DNA of 64,000 nucleotides from SHVZ01 sp041906305 (GTDB taxonomy: Bacteria > Pseudomonadota > Alphaproteobacteria > SHVZ01), in assembly GCA_041906305.1 (NCBI GenBank), contig JAYRJL010000006.1, forward strand, positions 1-64,000, given 5' to 3'. This document shows positions 28,911 through 35,914 of this stretch, one piece after another; positions within the stretch are counted from its first letter, which is position 1, and each line of letters opens with the position of its first letter. The notes below the pieces were generated by a model that made no database searches, was not told the origin of the DNA, and worked only from the letters and a program-made list of their open reading frames with translations. The position numbers and the translations under genes are program-made.

Positions 28911-28920
28911 GCCGTCTCCC

Positions 28921-28946
28921 GGCGCGCGGGCACGACCGCGCCTTTT
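28921..28946 (+). terminator. Intrinsic terminator after the 27450 gene
   Basis: GGCGCG, a 10-nt loop and CGCGCC are followed by TTTT. It lies 10 bp beyond the stop codon. The stem is short but GC-only. Confidence 0.5.
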
Positions 28947-29067
28947 CACGCACGTCCGCACCAGCAGCCGTTGCATCGAAGATGGTCGTGAAGCTGGCGG
29001 CGAGAGCCGGACCACGATCCGTGATTGCTTGCCCCAAAGCATCGTTCTGATTTGCGAGTAAGTCTCC

Positions 29068-29222
29068 GTATTTCAGCAGATTCCCCAAATAGACCTGAAA
29101 TACAAATTTTTAGAGTCAGTAAGTATTATACTCCATAAAATCAATAACTTATGGAGTTTTACTTTGATTTGAATCAATAATTCCTCGCCGATTTGTTGCG
29201 AAAGTATAAGCATCGCAACAAA
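29068..29222 (+). repeat. Array of four inverted repeats in an AT-rich promoter region
   Basis: Repeat 1, 29068-29103: GTATTTCAG and CTGAAATAC, 18-nt spacer. Repeat 2, 29130-29157: ACTCCATAA and TTATGGAGT, 10-nt spacer, followed by TTTT. Repeat 3, 29164-29177: TTGATT TG AATCAA. Repeat 4, 29192-29222: TTTGTTGCGA and TCGCAACAAA, 11-nt spacer with TATAAG inside it, ending 13 bp before the ATG at 29236. All arms are perfect; the four sequences differ, so they are not copies of one operator. Confidence 0.75.
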
Positions 29223-29235
29223 AAGGACACTCCCC

Positions 29236-30624
29236 ATGATCCGGTTCGATTTGAAAGGCGGCAGCGGACTTTCTGTCGCCCTCCTTGGCCTGTCGCTGAT
29301 TTTCGGAGGTCTTTCGCCACCGGCCGCAGCCCAGAGCGACACACCGTCGCCCGTGGACGATCCCTACATAGCCGCCAAGCGGGCCGCGGCGGAGACGCTG
29401 AACAAGCCGCGCCCCGGAGAACCGGCCCGCGCGCGCGACGTGCCGGTATCCGCTGCGACCACGTACCCGATCACCATCCGCCTTTCGTGGAACGGACAGG
29501 TTGACCTCGACCTCTACACAGTCACGCCCGGCGGCCAGGAGATCTACTACGGACGCACCAGCGACACGACCACGCAGGGCCGGTTGCGCTGGGACCTGAT
29601 CCCGTCGTCGACCTGCACCAGCACCTATCGCGACGAGTACATCGACTTCGCGGCGCCGACTTCCGGCACCTACATCGTCCGCGTCAACTTCTACAGCTCT
29701 CGCACTTGCGCCAGCTACCCGATCAACTGGACCGTCGAGGCCAGCTACAATGGCCGCGTCGACCGGGCGAGCGGGAGCTACACCAGCTCCAGCCAAGCCA
29801 TCGCCGCGGGCTCCGGTGGCGGCACTCAGGTTCTCAGCTTCACCTACAGCGGCTCGTCCACTCAGGCTGTCACGTTCACGCCGGTGACGAGTTGCACGGG
29901 TGACTACACCTACTCGGTGCCTCACCTTTCGACCGAGCTCGACGGCACCACGGCGTCGTCGATCTACACATCGGTGATCGCGACCGCCAATCACAACCGC
30001 ACTTCGAATGCGACGGTCATGGCATGCGGTTACACCAACGACGGCTCGCTGATCGGCGGCACGTCGTACACGCTGCCCCCTGGCTATCGAGTCTTCGCGC
30101 TCAACCCGGCGTCGTCCGGTCAGACATCCCTGCAGACGCTTTTCAACACCACGTCCCTTCCCTCCCTCACGTCGTTCCACGGCGTGATCAGGAGCTCGAT
30201 CCCGCTGGTGGTCGAGGGTGGCTTCGTCGGCAACAACTCCCAGTTCTTCCTGTTTCAGAGCGCCGCCAGCACAGGGACGGTTCTGGGCCAGGCGCATATG
30301 GGCAACCTGAGCGCCTATCCCGGCATCGTGTATCTCGCCAACGTAAGCGGCACTTCAACGTCTGCCAGCCTCGACTTCTACAACGACACCGGTCAGGTCG
30401 CGGCGACGACCCAGTCGACCCTGATACCGGCTTACGGACGGATCAAGCTGTCTCTTGGGAGCCTGCTCGATCCTTCGGGAAACGCCATCACCATCAGTGA
30501 CTACTACTCCATGCGGGTTCGCGGATCGGAATCGAGCGCGCCGATCGGAGGATGGGCGGCGACGATCGTTCCGGTCGGATCCACCGCAACGGTGAGCGTC
30601 GCTCCCCTGCAGGTCGTCGAATAG
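29236..30624 (+). CDS. Secreted beta-rich protein with an N-terminal DUF2135/YfaP-like domain
   Basis: A 462-residue protein. Residues 1-32 form a signal peptide ending SPPAAA before QSD. Residues 78-170 resemble the DUF2135 beta-sandwich: RLSWNGQVDLDLYTVTPGG, EIYYGR and APTSGTYIVRVNFYSS. The rest (171-462) is Ser/Thr/Gly-rich, predicted beta, with four more cysteines or so and no family I know. Secreted to periplasm or beyond. Start chosen at ATG 29236 behind AAAAAGGA. It stands alone, between an unusual AT-rich regulatory region and a strong hairpin, and its codon use looks less GC-biased than its neighbours, which could mean acquisition. Confidence 0.75.
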   Translation: MIRFDLKGGSGLSVALLGLSLIFGGLSPPAAAQSDTPSPVDDPYIAAKRAAAETLNKPRPGEPARARDVPVSAATTYPITIRLSWNGQVDLDLYTVTPGGQEIYYGRTSDTTTQGRLRWDLIPSSTCTSTYRDEYIDFAAPTSGTYIVRVNFYSSRTCASYPINWTVEASYNGRVDRASGSYTSSSQAIAAGSGGGTQVLSFTYSGSSTQAVTFTPVTSCTGDYTYSVPHLSTELDGTTASSIYTSVIATANHNRTSNATVMACGYTNDGSLIGGTSYTLPPGYRVFALNPASSGQTSLQTLFNTTSLPSLTSFHGVIRSSIPLVVEGGFVGNNSQFFLFQSAASTGTVLGQAHMGNLSAYPGIVYLANVSGTSTSASLDFYNDTGQVAATTQSTLIPAYGRIKLSLGSLLDPSGNAITISDYYSMRVRGSESSAPIGGWAATIVPVGSTATVSVAPLQVVE

Positions 30625-30643
30625 TCGCCGAGCAGGTTGCTTC

Positions 30644-30674
30644 GGCAGGGGCGGGAGGAGGTCCCGCCCCTGCC
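30644..30674 (+). terminator. Strong hairpin after the secreted-protein gene
   Basis: GGCAGGGGCGGG and CCCGCCCCTGCC form a perfect 12-bp stem with a 7-nt loop, 19 bp after the stop. There is no T run, so it may act as an mRNA-stabilising end or a weak terminator. Confidence 0.5.
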
Positions 30675-30713
30675 TCGACGAAGCGGTGCCGGATGCCGTT
30701 CCCCGGCCGGAGC

Positions 30714-30743
30714 TTGGAAGATTCCCGACGAACCTGATATGAC
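30714..30743 (+). promoter_or_regulatory. Predicted promoter for tRNA-Thr
   Basis: TTGGAA (30714-30719), 18-bp spacer, TATGAC (30738-30743) with an extended TG one base upstream. Start would be near 30750, about 14 nt before the tRNA. Confidence 0.5.
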
Positions 30744-30763
30744 CGGCATCGTCTTCTGGCGAT

Positions 30764-30838
30764 GCCGGCATAGCTCAGCGGTAGAGCAGCGGTTTTGTAA
30801 ACCGAAGGTCGGGGGTTCAATCCCCTCTGCCGGCACCA
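30764..30838 (+). tRNA. tRNA-Thr (anticodon TGT)
   Basis: A 75-nt cloverleaf with encoded CCA. Acceptor GCCGGCA/TGCCGGC, anticodon loop TTTGTAA, T arm GGTTCAATCC. No partial copy of its 3' end was seen nearby, so there is no sign of an integrated element here. Confidence 0.97.
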
Positions 30839-30866
30839 CCTCCGACAAGACCCGCCGCCAATCCCG

Positions 30867-31283
30867 TTAGTTTAGGCCGGCCGCCTCGATCGCGCGGCGG
30901 CACGCCTGCTCGCAGGCCTCGCAGGCGTTCTGGCAGATGTGGCAATGCTCGTGGTGTCCGGCGTGCCGTGCGCATTCCATCGCGCAGAAGCGGCAGGCCT
31001 CCATGCAGACCTCGAGCACCTGCTTCAGCAGTGCGAGGTTCGGGTGCGTCCGGCGCGAGGCGATCTCGCCGGTCGCCGTGCACAGGGTCGCGCAGTCGAG
31101 ATTGAGGCGGATGCAGCGCCGGAGATCCTCGACGCTTTCCTCGCCGAGACAGGCGTCCGCGCAGGCGGTGCAGGTCTGCGCGCAGTCGAGGCATGCCTCG
31201 ACGCAAGCAGCCAGCGCATCCACCCCGTGAACCGGGACGCTGCGCACCTCGGGATGCGTGCCGAACATTTCGAGCGCGTGCAT
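30867..31283 (-). CDS. Four-helix-bundle copper-binding protein (cytosolic Csp/DUF326-like)
   Basis: A 138-residue protein with 18 cysteines, nearly all in CxxxC or CxxC spacings along helices: ACVEACLDCAQTCTACADAC, then RRC, LDC, TLC, and a third set EVCMEACRFCAMEC ending in HHEHCHICQNACEACEQAC. This pattern fits the copper-storage (Csp) four-helix bundles, in which cysteines line the core and bind many Cu(I) ions. No signal peptide, so the cytosolic Csp3 type is more likely than the exported Csp1. The start MHALEMFGTHPEV is used, since upstream codons are Ser/Arg-rich. It is 28 bp after a 65-residue protein on the same strand. Confidence 0.85.
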   Translation of the reverse strand: MHALEMFGTHPEVRSVPVHGVDALAACVEACLDCAQTCTACADACLGEESVEDLRRCIRLNLDCATLCTATGEIASRRTHPNLALLKQVLEVCMEACRFCAMECARHAGHHEHCHICQNACEACEQACRRAIEAAGLN

Positions 31284-31311
31284 TTCGATCTCCGTGCGTC
31301 CGTGTATCGCC

Positions 31312-31509
31312 CTACCGCAGCTCGCTCTGGAGCTGGCGCTTCGCCGCGAGCTTGAGCTTGGCCTCGGCGCCGACGGCAAGCTCCTCCCAGCGCAGCACGA
31401 TCTCGGTCAGGTCGTTGCGCGCCTTGGGGTGCCGCATCTGCTTGGCCAGCAGGCGGAGCTGACGCGCCCGCTCGCGCCATTCGCGCGCGTTGTCGTAGTC
31501 GTGCTTCAT
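31312..31509 (-). CDS. Small charged helical protein (65 residues), unknown function
   Basis: It reads MKHDYDNAREWRERARQLRL and is a single predicted helical hairpin rich in Arg, Leu and Ala, without cysteines or membrane spans. Short proteins of this kind with an EWRERARQL-like opening are frequent in alphaproteobacteria and of unknown role. It is 28 bp upstream of the copper-protein gene on the same strand, so the two are probably cotranscribed; whether it takes part in copper handling is open. Confidence 0.65.
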   Translation of the reverse strand: MKHDYDNAREWRERARQLRLLAKQMRHPKARNDLTEIVLRWEELAVGAEAKLKLAAKRQLQSELR

Positions 31510-31667
31510 GGATGTCTCGGGCCGGTTGAGCAGGGATTCAAACGCTGCGGGGGCCTGCGTGTTGCAGCAATTCGGTGATTTCCGTCGCTTTCGCGGCCGG
31601 GCGTCGCGAGTGGCGGGCGGTCGCGGTCGCCGCTAGCCTCCCGCCACAACCTCTTTCGGAGATCCCC

Positions 31668-32546
31668 ATGCGGGCACGCATTCGTGACACGGAAATCTAC
31701 TTCGACGTCGAAGGCGCCGGGCTGGTACCGGACGGCAACCGCATGCGCGAAAAGCCGGTCGCCTTCGTGATCCATGGCGGTCCCGGCGGCGAGCATTCCG
31801 GCTTCAAGCCGGGCATGAGCCCGCTCGCCGAGAAGATGCAGCTCGTCTACTTCGACCATCGCGGCCACGGCCGTTCCGCCAAGGGCGATCCCAGCAAGTA
31901 CACCCTCGACGAGAACGTCGAGGACATGGAAGCGCTCCGGAAGCACCTCGGCCTCGGCCCGATCGTCTCGATCGGCACCAGCTACGGCGGCATGGTCGGG
32001 CAGGCCCATGCGGCGCGATATCCGGAATCGGTCTCGCACCTGATCCTGATCGTCACCGCCTCCCACTACGGCTTCAACGCGCGGGCGCGCCAGATCGTCG
32101 CCGAGCGCGGCACGCCGGAGCAGAAGCAGGTCTGCGACGACCTCTGGTCCGGCAAGCTCGACACCCAGGAGAAGATGCGCCGCTACTACGAGCTCATGGG
32201 TCCGATGTACGCGAGGAAGTTCGATCCGGTCGCGGCCAAGGCCGGTCGCGAGCGCGGCATCAACTCGCCCGAGCCGATGCTGAAGGCCTTCGCGCCCGGC
32301 GGCTTCCTGCAGACCTACGACCTGCGCCCGGAGCTCAAGAACATCACGGCGCCGACGCTCATCCTCGCCGGCCGCCACGACTGGATCTGCCCGCCCGAGT
32401 TCTCGGAGGAGATCCACAAGCTGATCCCGGGATCGGACTTCAGGATCTTCGAGGAGAGCAGCCACTCGATCCGCGGCGACGAGCCCCAGGCGCTCAACGA
32501 CGCGATCGCGGGCTTCGTCATCTACAAGTCACGGGCCCGCCGCTAG
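31668..32546 (+). CDS. Alpha/beta hydrolase, proline-iminopeptidase-like
   Basis: A 292-residue hydrolase. The oxyanion segment is HGGPGGEHSGF (residues 36-46), the nucleophile elbow GTSYGG has Ser105, the acid is likely the Asp of LAGRHDWICPP, and the His lies in EESSHSIRGDEPQ. The HGGPG motif is typical of prolyl iminopeptidases and related acyl hydrolases. The substrate cannot be read from sequence. The start 31668 follows CGGAGA; the frame's upstream 31 codons are not family-like. Cytosolic, no signal peptide. Confidence 0.85.
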   Translation: MRARIRDTEIYFDVEGAGLVPDGNRMREKPVAFVIHGGPGGEHSGFKPGMSPLAEKMQLVYFDHRGHGRSAKGDPSKYTLDENVEDMEALRKHLGLGPIVSIGTSYGGMVGQAHAARYPESVSHLILIVTASHYGFNARARQIVAERGTPEQKQVCDDLWSGKLDTQEKMRRYYELMGPMYARKFDPVAAKAGRERGINSPEPMLKAFAPGGFLQTYDLRPELKNITAPTLILAGRHDWICPPEFSEEIHKLIPGSDFRIFEESSHSIRGDEPQALNDAIAGFVIYKSRARR

Positions 32547-32564
32547 GCACCTTCAGGAACCCGC

Positions 32565-32611
32565 CGTCTCCTCGCGCGTTTTTCGTGTCTCTGAAACGCG
32601 CTGAGGAGACG
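32565..32611 (+). promoter_or_regulatory. Long hairpin masking the ribosome binding site of a 27-residue membrane peptide
   Basis: CGTCTCCTCGCGCGTTT (32565-32581) pairs with AAACGCGC, one bulged T, GAGGAGACG (32594-32611) around a 12-nt loop: 17 pairs with one bulge. The right arm contains GAGGAG (32603-32608), the ribosome binding site 7 nt before the ATG at 32616. No T run follows, so it is better read as a translational switch than a terminator. Confidence 0.65.
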
Positions 32612-32615
32612 TGCC

Positions 32616-32699
32616 ATGGGTCGTGGCCTTCTGCTTTGGCTGATCGGCATTCCGCTTCCGATCATCCTCGTCGTCTGGCTTCTCGGGGGTCTCAGCTGA
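32616..32699 (+). CDS. 27-residue single-span membrane peptide
   Basis: Sequence: MGRGLLLWLIGIPLPIILVV then WLLGGLS. One hydrophobic helix with a Gly-Arg N-terminus. The reading frame has an ATG, a good GAGGAG site at 7-nt spacing and a stop in the gap between the hydrolase and DUF1993 genes. Similar tiny membrane proteins occur in alphaproteobacteria without known role. The long hairpin just upstream supports real, controlled translation. It would be missed by length filters. Confidence 0.6.
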   Translation: MGRGLLLWLIGIPLPIILVVWLLGGLS

Positions 32700-32714
32700 C
32701 CCCGGCCCGCGCCG

Positions 32715-33221
32715 TCAGGCGCGGGCGAGGAAGTCCCGCTTGCCGATGTTGACGCCGCAGTGCCTGAGGATCGAGTAGGCGGCGGTGGCGTGGAAGTAGA
32801 AGTTCGGCAGCGCGAAGTTCACCAGGTAGTCCTGCCCCTTGAACGTCATCGGCTGGCCGCCGATCGGCAGCGTCACGTCGCGCGACTCCGATCCGTCGAG
32901 ATCGGAGGCCTTGAAGCCCTGCACATAGGACGTGACCTTGGCGATGCGCGCCTTGAGTTCCGGGATCGTCTTCTCCGTATCCTCGTATTTCGGCACTTCC
33001 TGACCGGCGAGGCGTGCCATCGTGCTCTTGGCGAAGTCGGTGACCAGCTGAACCTGGCGGGTCAGCGCAAACATGTCCGGCGCCAGCCGGTAATTCAGCA
33101 GCACCGTCGGGTCGACCTTCTTCTCGGTCGCGAAGGCCTCCGCCTTGGTGAGGACGCCGTCGACGGCCTTGAGCGTCTGAAGGATGCCGGGTGCGGCCGC
33201 CTGGTACATGGAAAAGGGCAT
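32715..33221 (-). CDS. DUF1993 family protein
   Basis: A 168-residue protein starting MPFSMYQAAAPGILQTLKAV, with QVQLVTDFAKSTMARLAGQE and the closing NFYFHATAAYSILRHCGVNI. These match DUF1993, a helical family related in fold to DinB-type proteins. Function unknown; histidines in YFHATAAYSILRH may bind a metal by analogy with DinB. The frame is open upstream but lacks family sequence. It is 83 bp downstream of the MAPEG gene on the same strand. Confidence 0.85.
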   Translation of the reverse strand: MPFSMYQAAAPGILQTLKAVDGVLTKAEAFATEKKVDPTVLLNYRLAPDMFALTRQVQLVTDFAKSTMARLAGQEVPKYEDTEKTIPELKARIAKVTSYVQGFKASDLDGSESRDVTLPIGGQPMTFKGQDYLVNFALPNFYFHATAAYSILRHCGVNIGKRDFLARA

Positions 33222-33304
33222 GGGGATGTCTCGGTTCGAGGAAGAGAGAACCGATCCTGGGCCCAAACCGGCGGACCGTGCAAGGTCCGCCGGCGGCGCG
33301 CGCT

Positions 33305-33694
33305 CTAGCCGACGATCTTGAGGAAGATCATCACCATTCCCACCACCGATACGGCGTAGGCGGCGGTGCGGATCCACGGCAGGCCGGCGATGTACACGAC
33401 GGCGTGGACCAGGCGCGCCCAGAAGAAAAGCTGGGCGCCAAGCGCCGTCGACGCATCGGCCTTGCCGGCGACATGCGCGACGAGCACCAGCGCCGCGAAC
33501 GGCGCGATGTTCTCGAGCATGTTCATGTGCGCGCGCTTGGCGCGCCCGATCCAGCCCTCGACGGTCGGGAAGTTTTCGCGGTTGCCGACCAGGATCGGCA
33601 GTCCCAGAGCCTTGTTCAGTCCGATCGTGTAGGGAAGCGCGAGGACTAGGCAGAGCGCCGCGCTCCAGGCGAGCATGGTCAGGTCGACGGTCAT
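33305..33694 (-). CDS. MAPEG family membrane protein
   Basis: A 129-residue protein with about four membrane helices. The central GRAKRAHMNMLENIAPFAAL matches the MAPEG signature, in which the Arg-Ala-His-x-Asn-x-x-Glu pattern contributes to glutathione binding in eukaryotic members. Bacterial members of this short type have unassigned activity. It ends FWARLVHAVVYIAGLPWIRT. It is followed by the DUF1993 gene on the same strand. Confidence 0.88.
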   Translation of the reverse strand: MTVDLTMLAWSAALCLVLALPYTIGLNKALGLPILVGNRENFPTVEGWIGRAKRAHMNMLENIAPFAALVLVAHVAGKADASTALGAQLFFWARLVHAVVYIAGLPWIRTAAYAVSVVGMVMIFLKIVG

Positions 33695-33727
33695 GGTTCC
33701 CCCTTTGGAAGCCGGGGGAAGCTTACC

Positions 33728-34105
33728 TCAGGTCCACTCGATCGCCGTGATCCGCTTTTTGGACTCTGCGGCCTTCTTCGCCTTCCTCTGCTGCTGGACC
33801 CACTTGGCGGCGCGCTTGGCGGCGCTCATGCCGCGGAACTCGGCGAGGATGTCGCCCTGGGTCTCCGCGATCTTGCTCTGGCAGCGCGACAGCAGGGTCT
33901 CGGTGGTTTCGCGGGGAAGTCGGCCGAACTCCTGCTCGGCCACGCCATAGTTGTAGATGAACAGCGGATCGTTGGGGCTGCGGAGCGCGGCGGCCAGGGC
34001 GGCGGCAAAAGGTTCGTCCTCGGCCACGAGCCCGTCGCAAGCGGTCGACAGCAGCTTCACCGCCGTCCGCTTCACCGCCAAGTCCTGGGATTGTGCTTCC
34101 GCCAT
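33728..34105 (-). CDS. Hypothetical protein (125 residues)
   Basis: Starts MAEAQSQDLAVKRTAVKLLS behind GGAGA and ends with a Lys/Arg-rich tail (KRAAKWVQQQRKAKKAAESK). Soluble, mostly helical. I do not recognise it. A possible 12-codon N-terminal extension exists. A promoter-like pair lies about 60 bp upstream. It is 33 bp before the MAPEG gene on the same strand, so the three genes 34105 to 32715 may form one unit. Confidence 0.6.
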   Translation of the reverse strand: MAEAQSQDLAVKRTAVKLLSTACDGLVAEDEPFAAALAAALRSPNDPLFIYNYGVAEQEFGRLPRETTETLLSRCQSKIAETQGDILAEFRGMSAAKRAAKWVQQQRKAKKAAESKKRITAIEWT

Positions 34106-34162
34106 GAATTCTCCGCGACGTTCTCCGCGGAATCCCGTCAATTTCTAGCGACAACTGTTTTA

Positions 34163-34191
34163 TTTTTAACGAAATTCACTGCGCCCTTCAA
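34163..34191 (-). promoter_or_regulatory. Possible promoter for the 33728-34105 gene
   Basis: Minus strand TTGAAG (34191-34186), 17-bp spacer, TAAAAA (34168-34163) within the AT-rich part of the 34106-34376 gap. The rest of that 271-bp gap shows nothing I can name. Confidence 0.35.
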
Positions 34192-34376
34192 GAAGTTCAG
34201 CGAATTCATCCTCTACCTTGGCACGAACCTCGGTCCTTTCCGCACGATCCATAGTCGCCTGCGTCCCAAAAACCGCACCCGAAGCAAAACGGAGACCAGC
34301 CTCCGGTCACAGGAACGCCGCTCCCGGCCCGGCGTTGTGCGGGCGCTGGCCAATGCAGGGCCATCGGGAGAGGATC

Positions 34377-35717
34377 ATGACCGAAGCCGTCACGCGGGTG
34401 CACTGCCCCTGGTGCACGACACGTCTCAACGCCCAGGCGGCCGTCTGCCACCGCTGCGGGGCGATCAAGATGCGACCGCCGCTGTCCATGATGCAGATCT
34501 TTTTCGTTCACCCTCTGGGTGCCACCATCCTGGCGTTGGCCGGGCTCGTCCTGTTCGGGCTGTCCGTGGTGAAGGCCGGCGGCGTCTTCATTGCCGCATG
34601 GCTTCTCTTCAGCCTGATTCACGTCGCCTTCCGCCAGCGTCGCCGGTGGGTGCAGCTCGAGCCGCTGCTGCTCAAGGCCGATGAGACCGAACAGCAGGTC
34701 TCGCATCCCGCTCCTTTCCAGATGAAGCCGTGGTTCGCGACGGCAGCGACCGTCGTCGTCGGCCTCGGGATCATCTGGGGCGTCGCGCCGCACCGTCAGA
34801 CCGAGACGGCGAACGCCGCCGTCCTCCCGGTCGAGGCGAAGGCCGCGCCCGTTTCCGTCGCCGCGGTCGCACCGCCCCGCGAAGCGCTGCCGCCGACGAC
34901 GCCGACGCAGCCCGTGGCTTCGACGCCGGGCATAGAGCCTCTGAAGATCGACGTCGCGACCGTACCGACGGCGGGCGTGGCCGAGCCGCCGAAGCCCGAG
35001 CAGCCCGACCGGACGCAGATCCTGGCCGCGCAGCGGCTGCTCAGCGACCTCGGCTATGACGTCGGCGGCGTCGACGGCCGGATCGGTTCGCGCACCCGTA
35101 CCGCGATCAAGTCCTTCCGCGAGAAGGCCGGCATGCCCGGCAACGAGGAGATCGATGCCGGGCTGATCGCCGCGCTCGAGACGGCGGCGCCGACCCAGCA
35201 GTTCGCCGCCGCTCCGGCCCAGCCCACGCTGTCGGACGGGCGCCCGGCGCGGCTCGACACCCCGTTCGCCACGCCGGCACGATCGGATGCGTCGATCGGC
35301 ATGCCGACACGTCTCGGCTCCTCCGCCTCCTGGCGGCAGCAGGCCGACGCGGCTGCGTCGTCCCGGATGGCGGATCCGATCGCGGCTCAGGCGAGCGAGC
35401 CGCGCACGCGGGGCGGCGAGACGGCCCTCAACACCGCCTCGCTCAATCGGGAGTCGGCGCAGAAGGGCCAGCCGCGGCCGGAACGCACGCAGGTCGTGAC
35501 CAACGAGGTGCCGGTCGACGGCACCCTCGTCAGCGCGCCCCGCCAGTCCCGGAATGCGCAGCAGCAGGCCGATGCCGGCTACGCGCCGGCGCAGCAGCCG
35601 GTGCCGATCCACACGCTGGTGCCGACCCTCGTGCCGGTGCAGTCGTCCGGCGCGATCCAGCTGCCGCCCCAGCCCCCGCCGCCGCCTCCGGGCTACGCGC
35701 CGCCGGTCCGCTACTAG
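34377..35717 (+). CDS. Membrane protein with N-terminal zinc ribbon and periplasmic peptidoglycan-binding domain
   Basis: A 446-residue protein. Cys10, 13, 24 and 27 (CPWC ... CHRC) form a zinc ribbon. Membrane helices lie near residues 47-63, 68-85 and 120-137. A PG_binding_1 domain spans residues 212-268 (AAQRLLSDLGYDVGGVDGRI, then GSRTRTAIKSFREKAGMPG). The remainder is Pro/Ala/Gln-rich and disordered, ending in a PPPPPPGYAPP tail. With the ribbon inside and three spans, the binding domain would face the periplasm. It starts at 34377 behind GGGAGAGG. It may anchor something to the cell wall; no enzyme domain is visible. Confidence 0.75.
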   Translation: MTEAVTRVHCPWCTTRLNAQAAVCHRCGAIKMRPPLSMMQIFFVHPLGATILALAGLVLFGLSVVKAGGVFIAAWLLFSLIHVAFRQRRRWVQLEPLLLKADETEQQVSHPAPFQMKPWFATAATVVVGLGIIWGVAPHRQTETANAAVLPVEAKAAPVSVAAVAPPREALPPTTPTQPVASTPGIEPLKIDVATVPTAGVAEPPKPEQPDRTQILAAQRLLSDLGYDVGGVDGRIGSRTRTAIKSFREKAGMPGNEEIDAGLIAALETAAPTQQFAAAPAQPTLSDGRPARLDTPFATPARSDASIGMPTRLGSSASWRQQADAAASSRMADPIAAQASEPRTRGGETALNTASLNRESAQKGQPRPERTQVVTNEVPVDGTLVSAPRQSRNAQQQADAGYAPAQQPVPIHTLVPTLVPVQSSGAIQLPPQPPPPPPGYAPPVRY

Positions 35718-35740
35718 GCTTCGCACGCAGAGCTCTTATT

Positions 35741-35765
35741 CCCGCCGCCCCAAAAGGGCGGCGGG
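35741..35765 (+). terminator. Terminator hairpin after the peptidoglycan-binding protein gene
   Basis: CCCGCCGCCC, loop CAAAA, GGGCGGCGGG: a perfect 10-bp stem 23 bp after the stop, followed by ATCTCGTTTG. A weak T-rich tail, but the stem is strong. Confidence 0.65.
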
Positions 35766-35863
35766 ATCTCGTTTGCCTCCCGTTCAACAAGAACGGGAGA
35801 GGCTGCTCACCTCGCCGCGGCTCTACTGCTGGAACATCCGCAAGGAATAGGCACCGAAACGAC

Positions 35864-35889
35864 GAAGGCCTCCCGATCGGGAGGCCTTC
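35864..35889 (-). terminator. Terminator palindrome downstream of rne
   Basis: A perfect 26-bp palindrome, arms GAAGGCCTCCCGA and TCGGGAGGCCTTC, 25 bp beyond the rne stop. Minus-strand exit is GTCGTTTCGG. It may also act for the plus strand. Confidence 0.6.
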
Positions 35890-35914
35890 GCGTTGCTCGA
35901 CGTGCGGAGAAGTC

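Larger units (their letters stand above)
28911..29235 (+). other. 325-bp spacer with terminator and AT-rich regulatory region
   Basis: No gene is supported. The first part is GC-rich and holds the terminator of the preceding gene. From about 29068 the sequence turns strongly AT-rich, unlike its surroundings, and carries four inverted repeats in a row up to the start of the secreted-protein gene. Confidence 0.7.

Noticed and set aside
30743..30768. A 9-bp inverted repeat CCGGCATCG/CGATGCCGG that includes the 5' end of tRNA-Thr
   Set aside because: The predicted transcription start near 30750 leaves most of the left arm out of the RNA, and the sequence is limited by the tRNA acceptor and the -10 box; most likely coincidence.
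30764..30838. tRNA-Thr as an integration site for the neighbouring secreted-protein gene
   Set aside because: No integrase, no repeated tRNA 3' end on the other side and no other mobile signs were found.
34206..35726. A 506-codon minus-strand frame opposite the peptidoglycan-binding protein
   Set aside because: The plus strand has a zinc ribbon, membrane helices and a PG-binding domain in one frame; the reverse frame is repetitive Arg/Leu/His.
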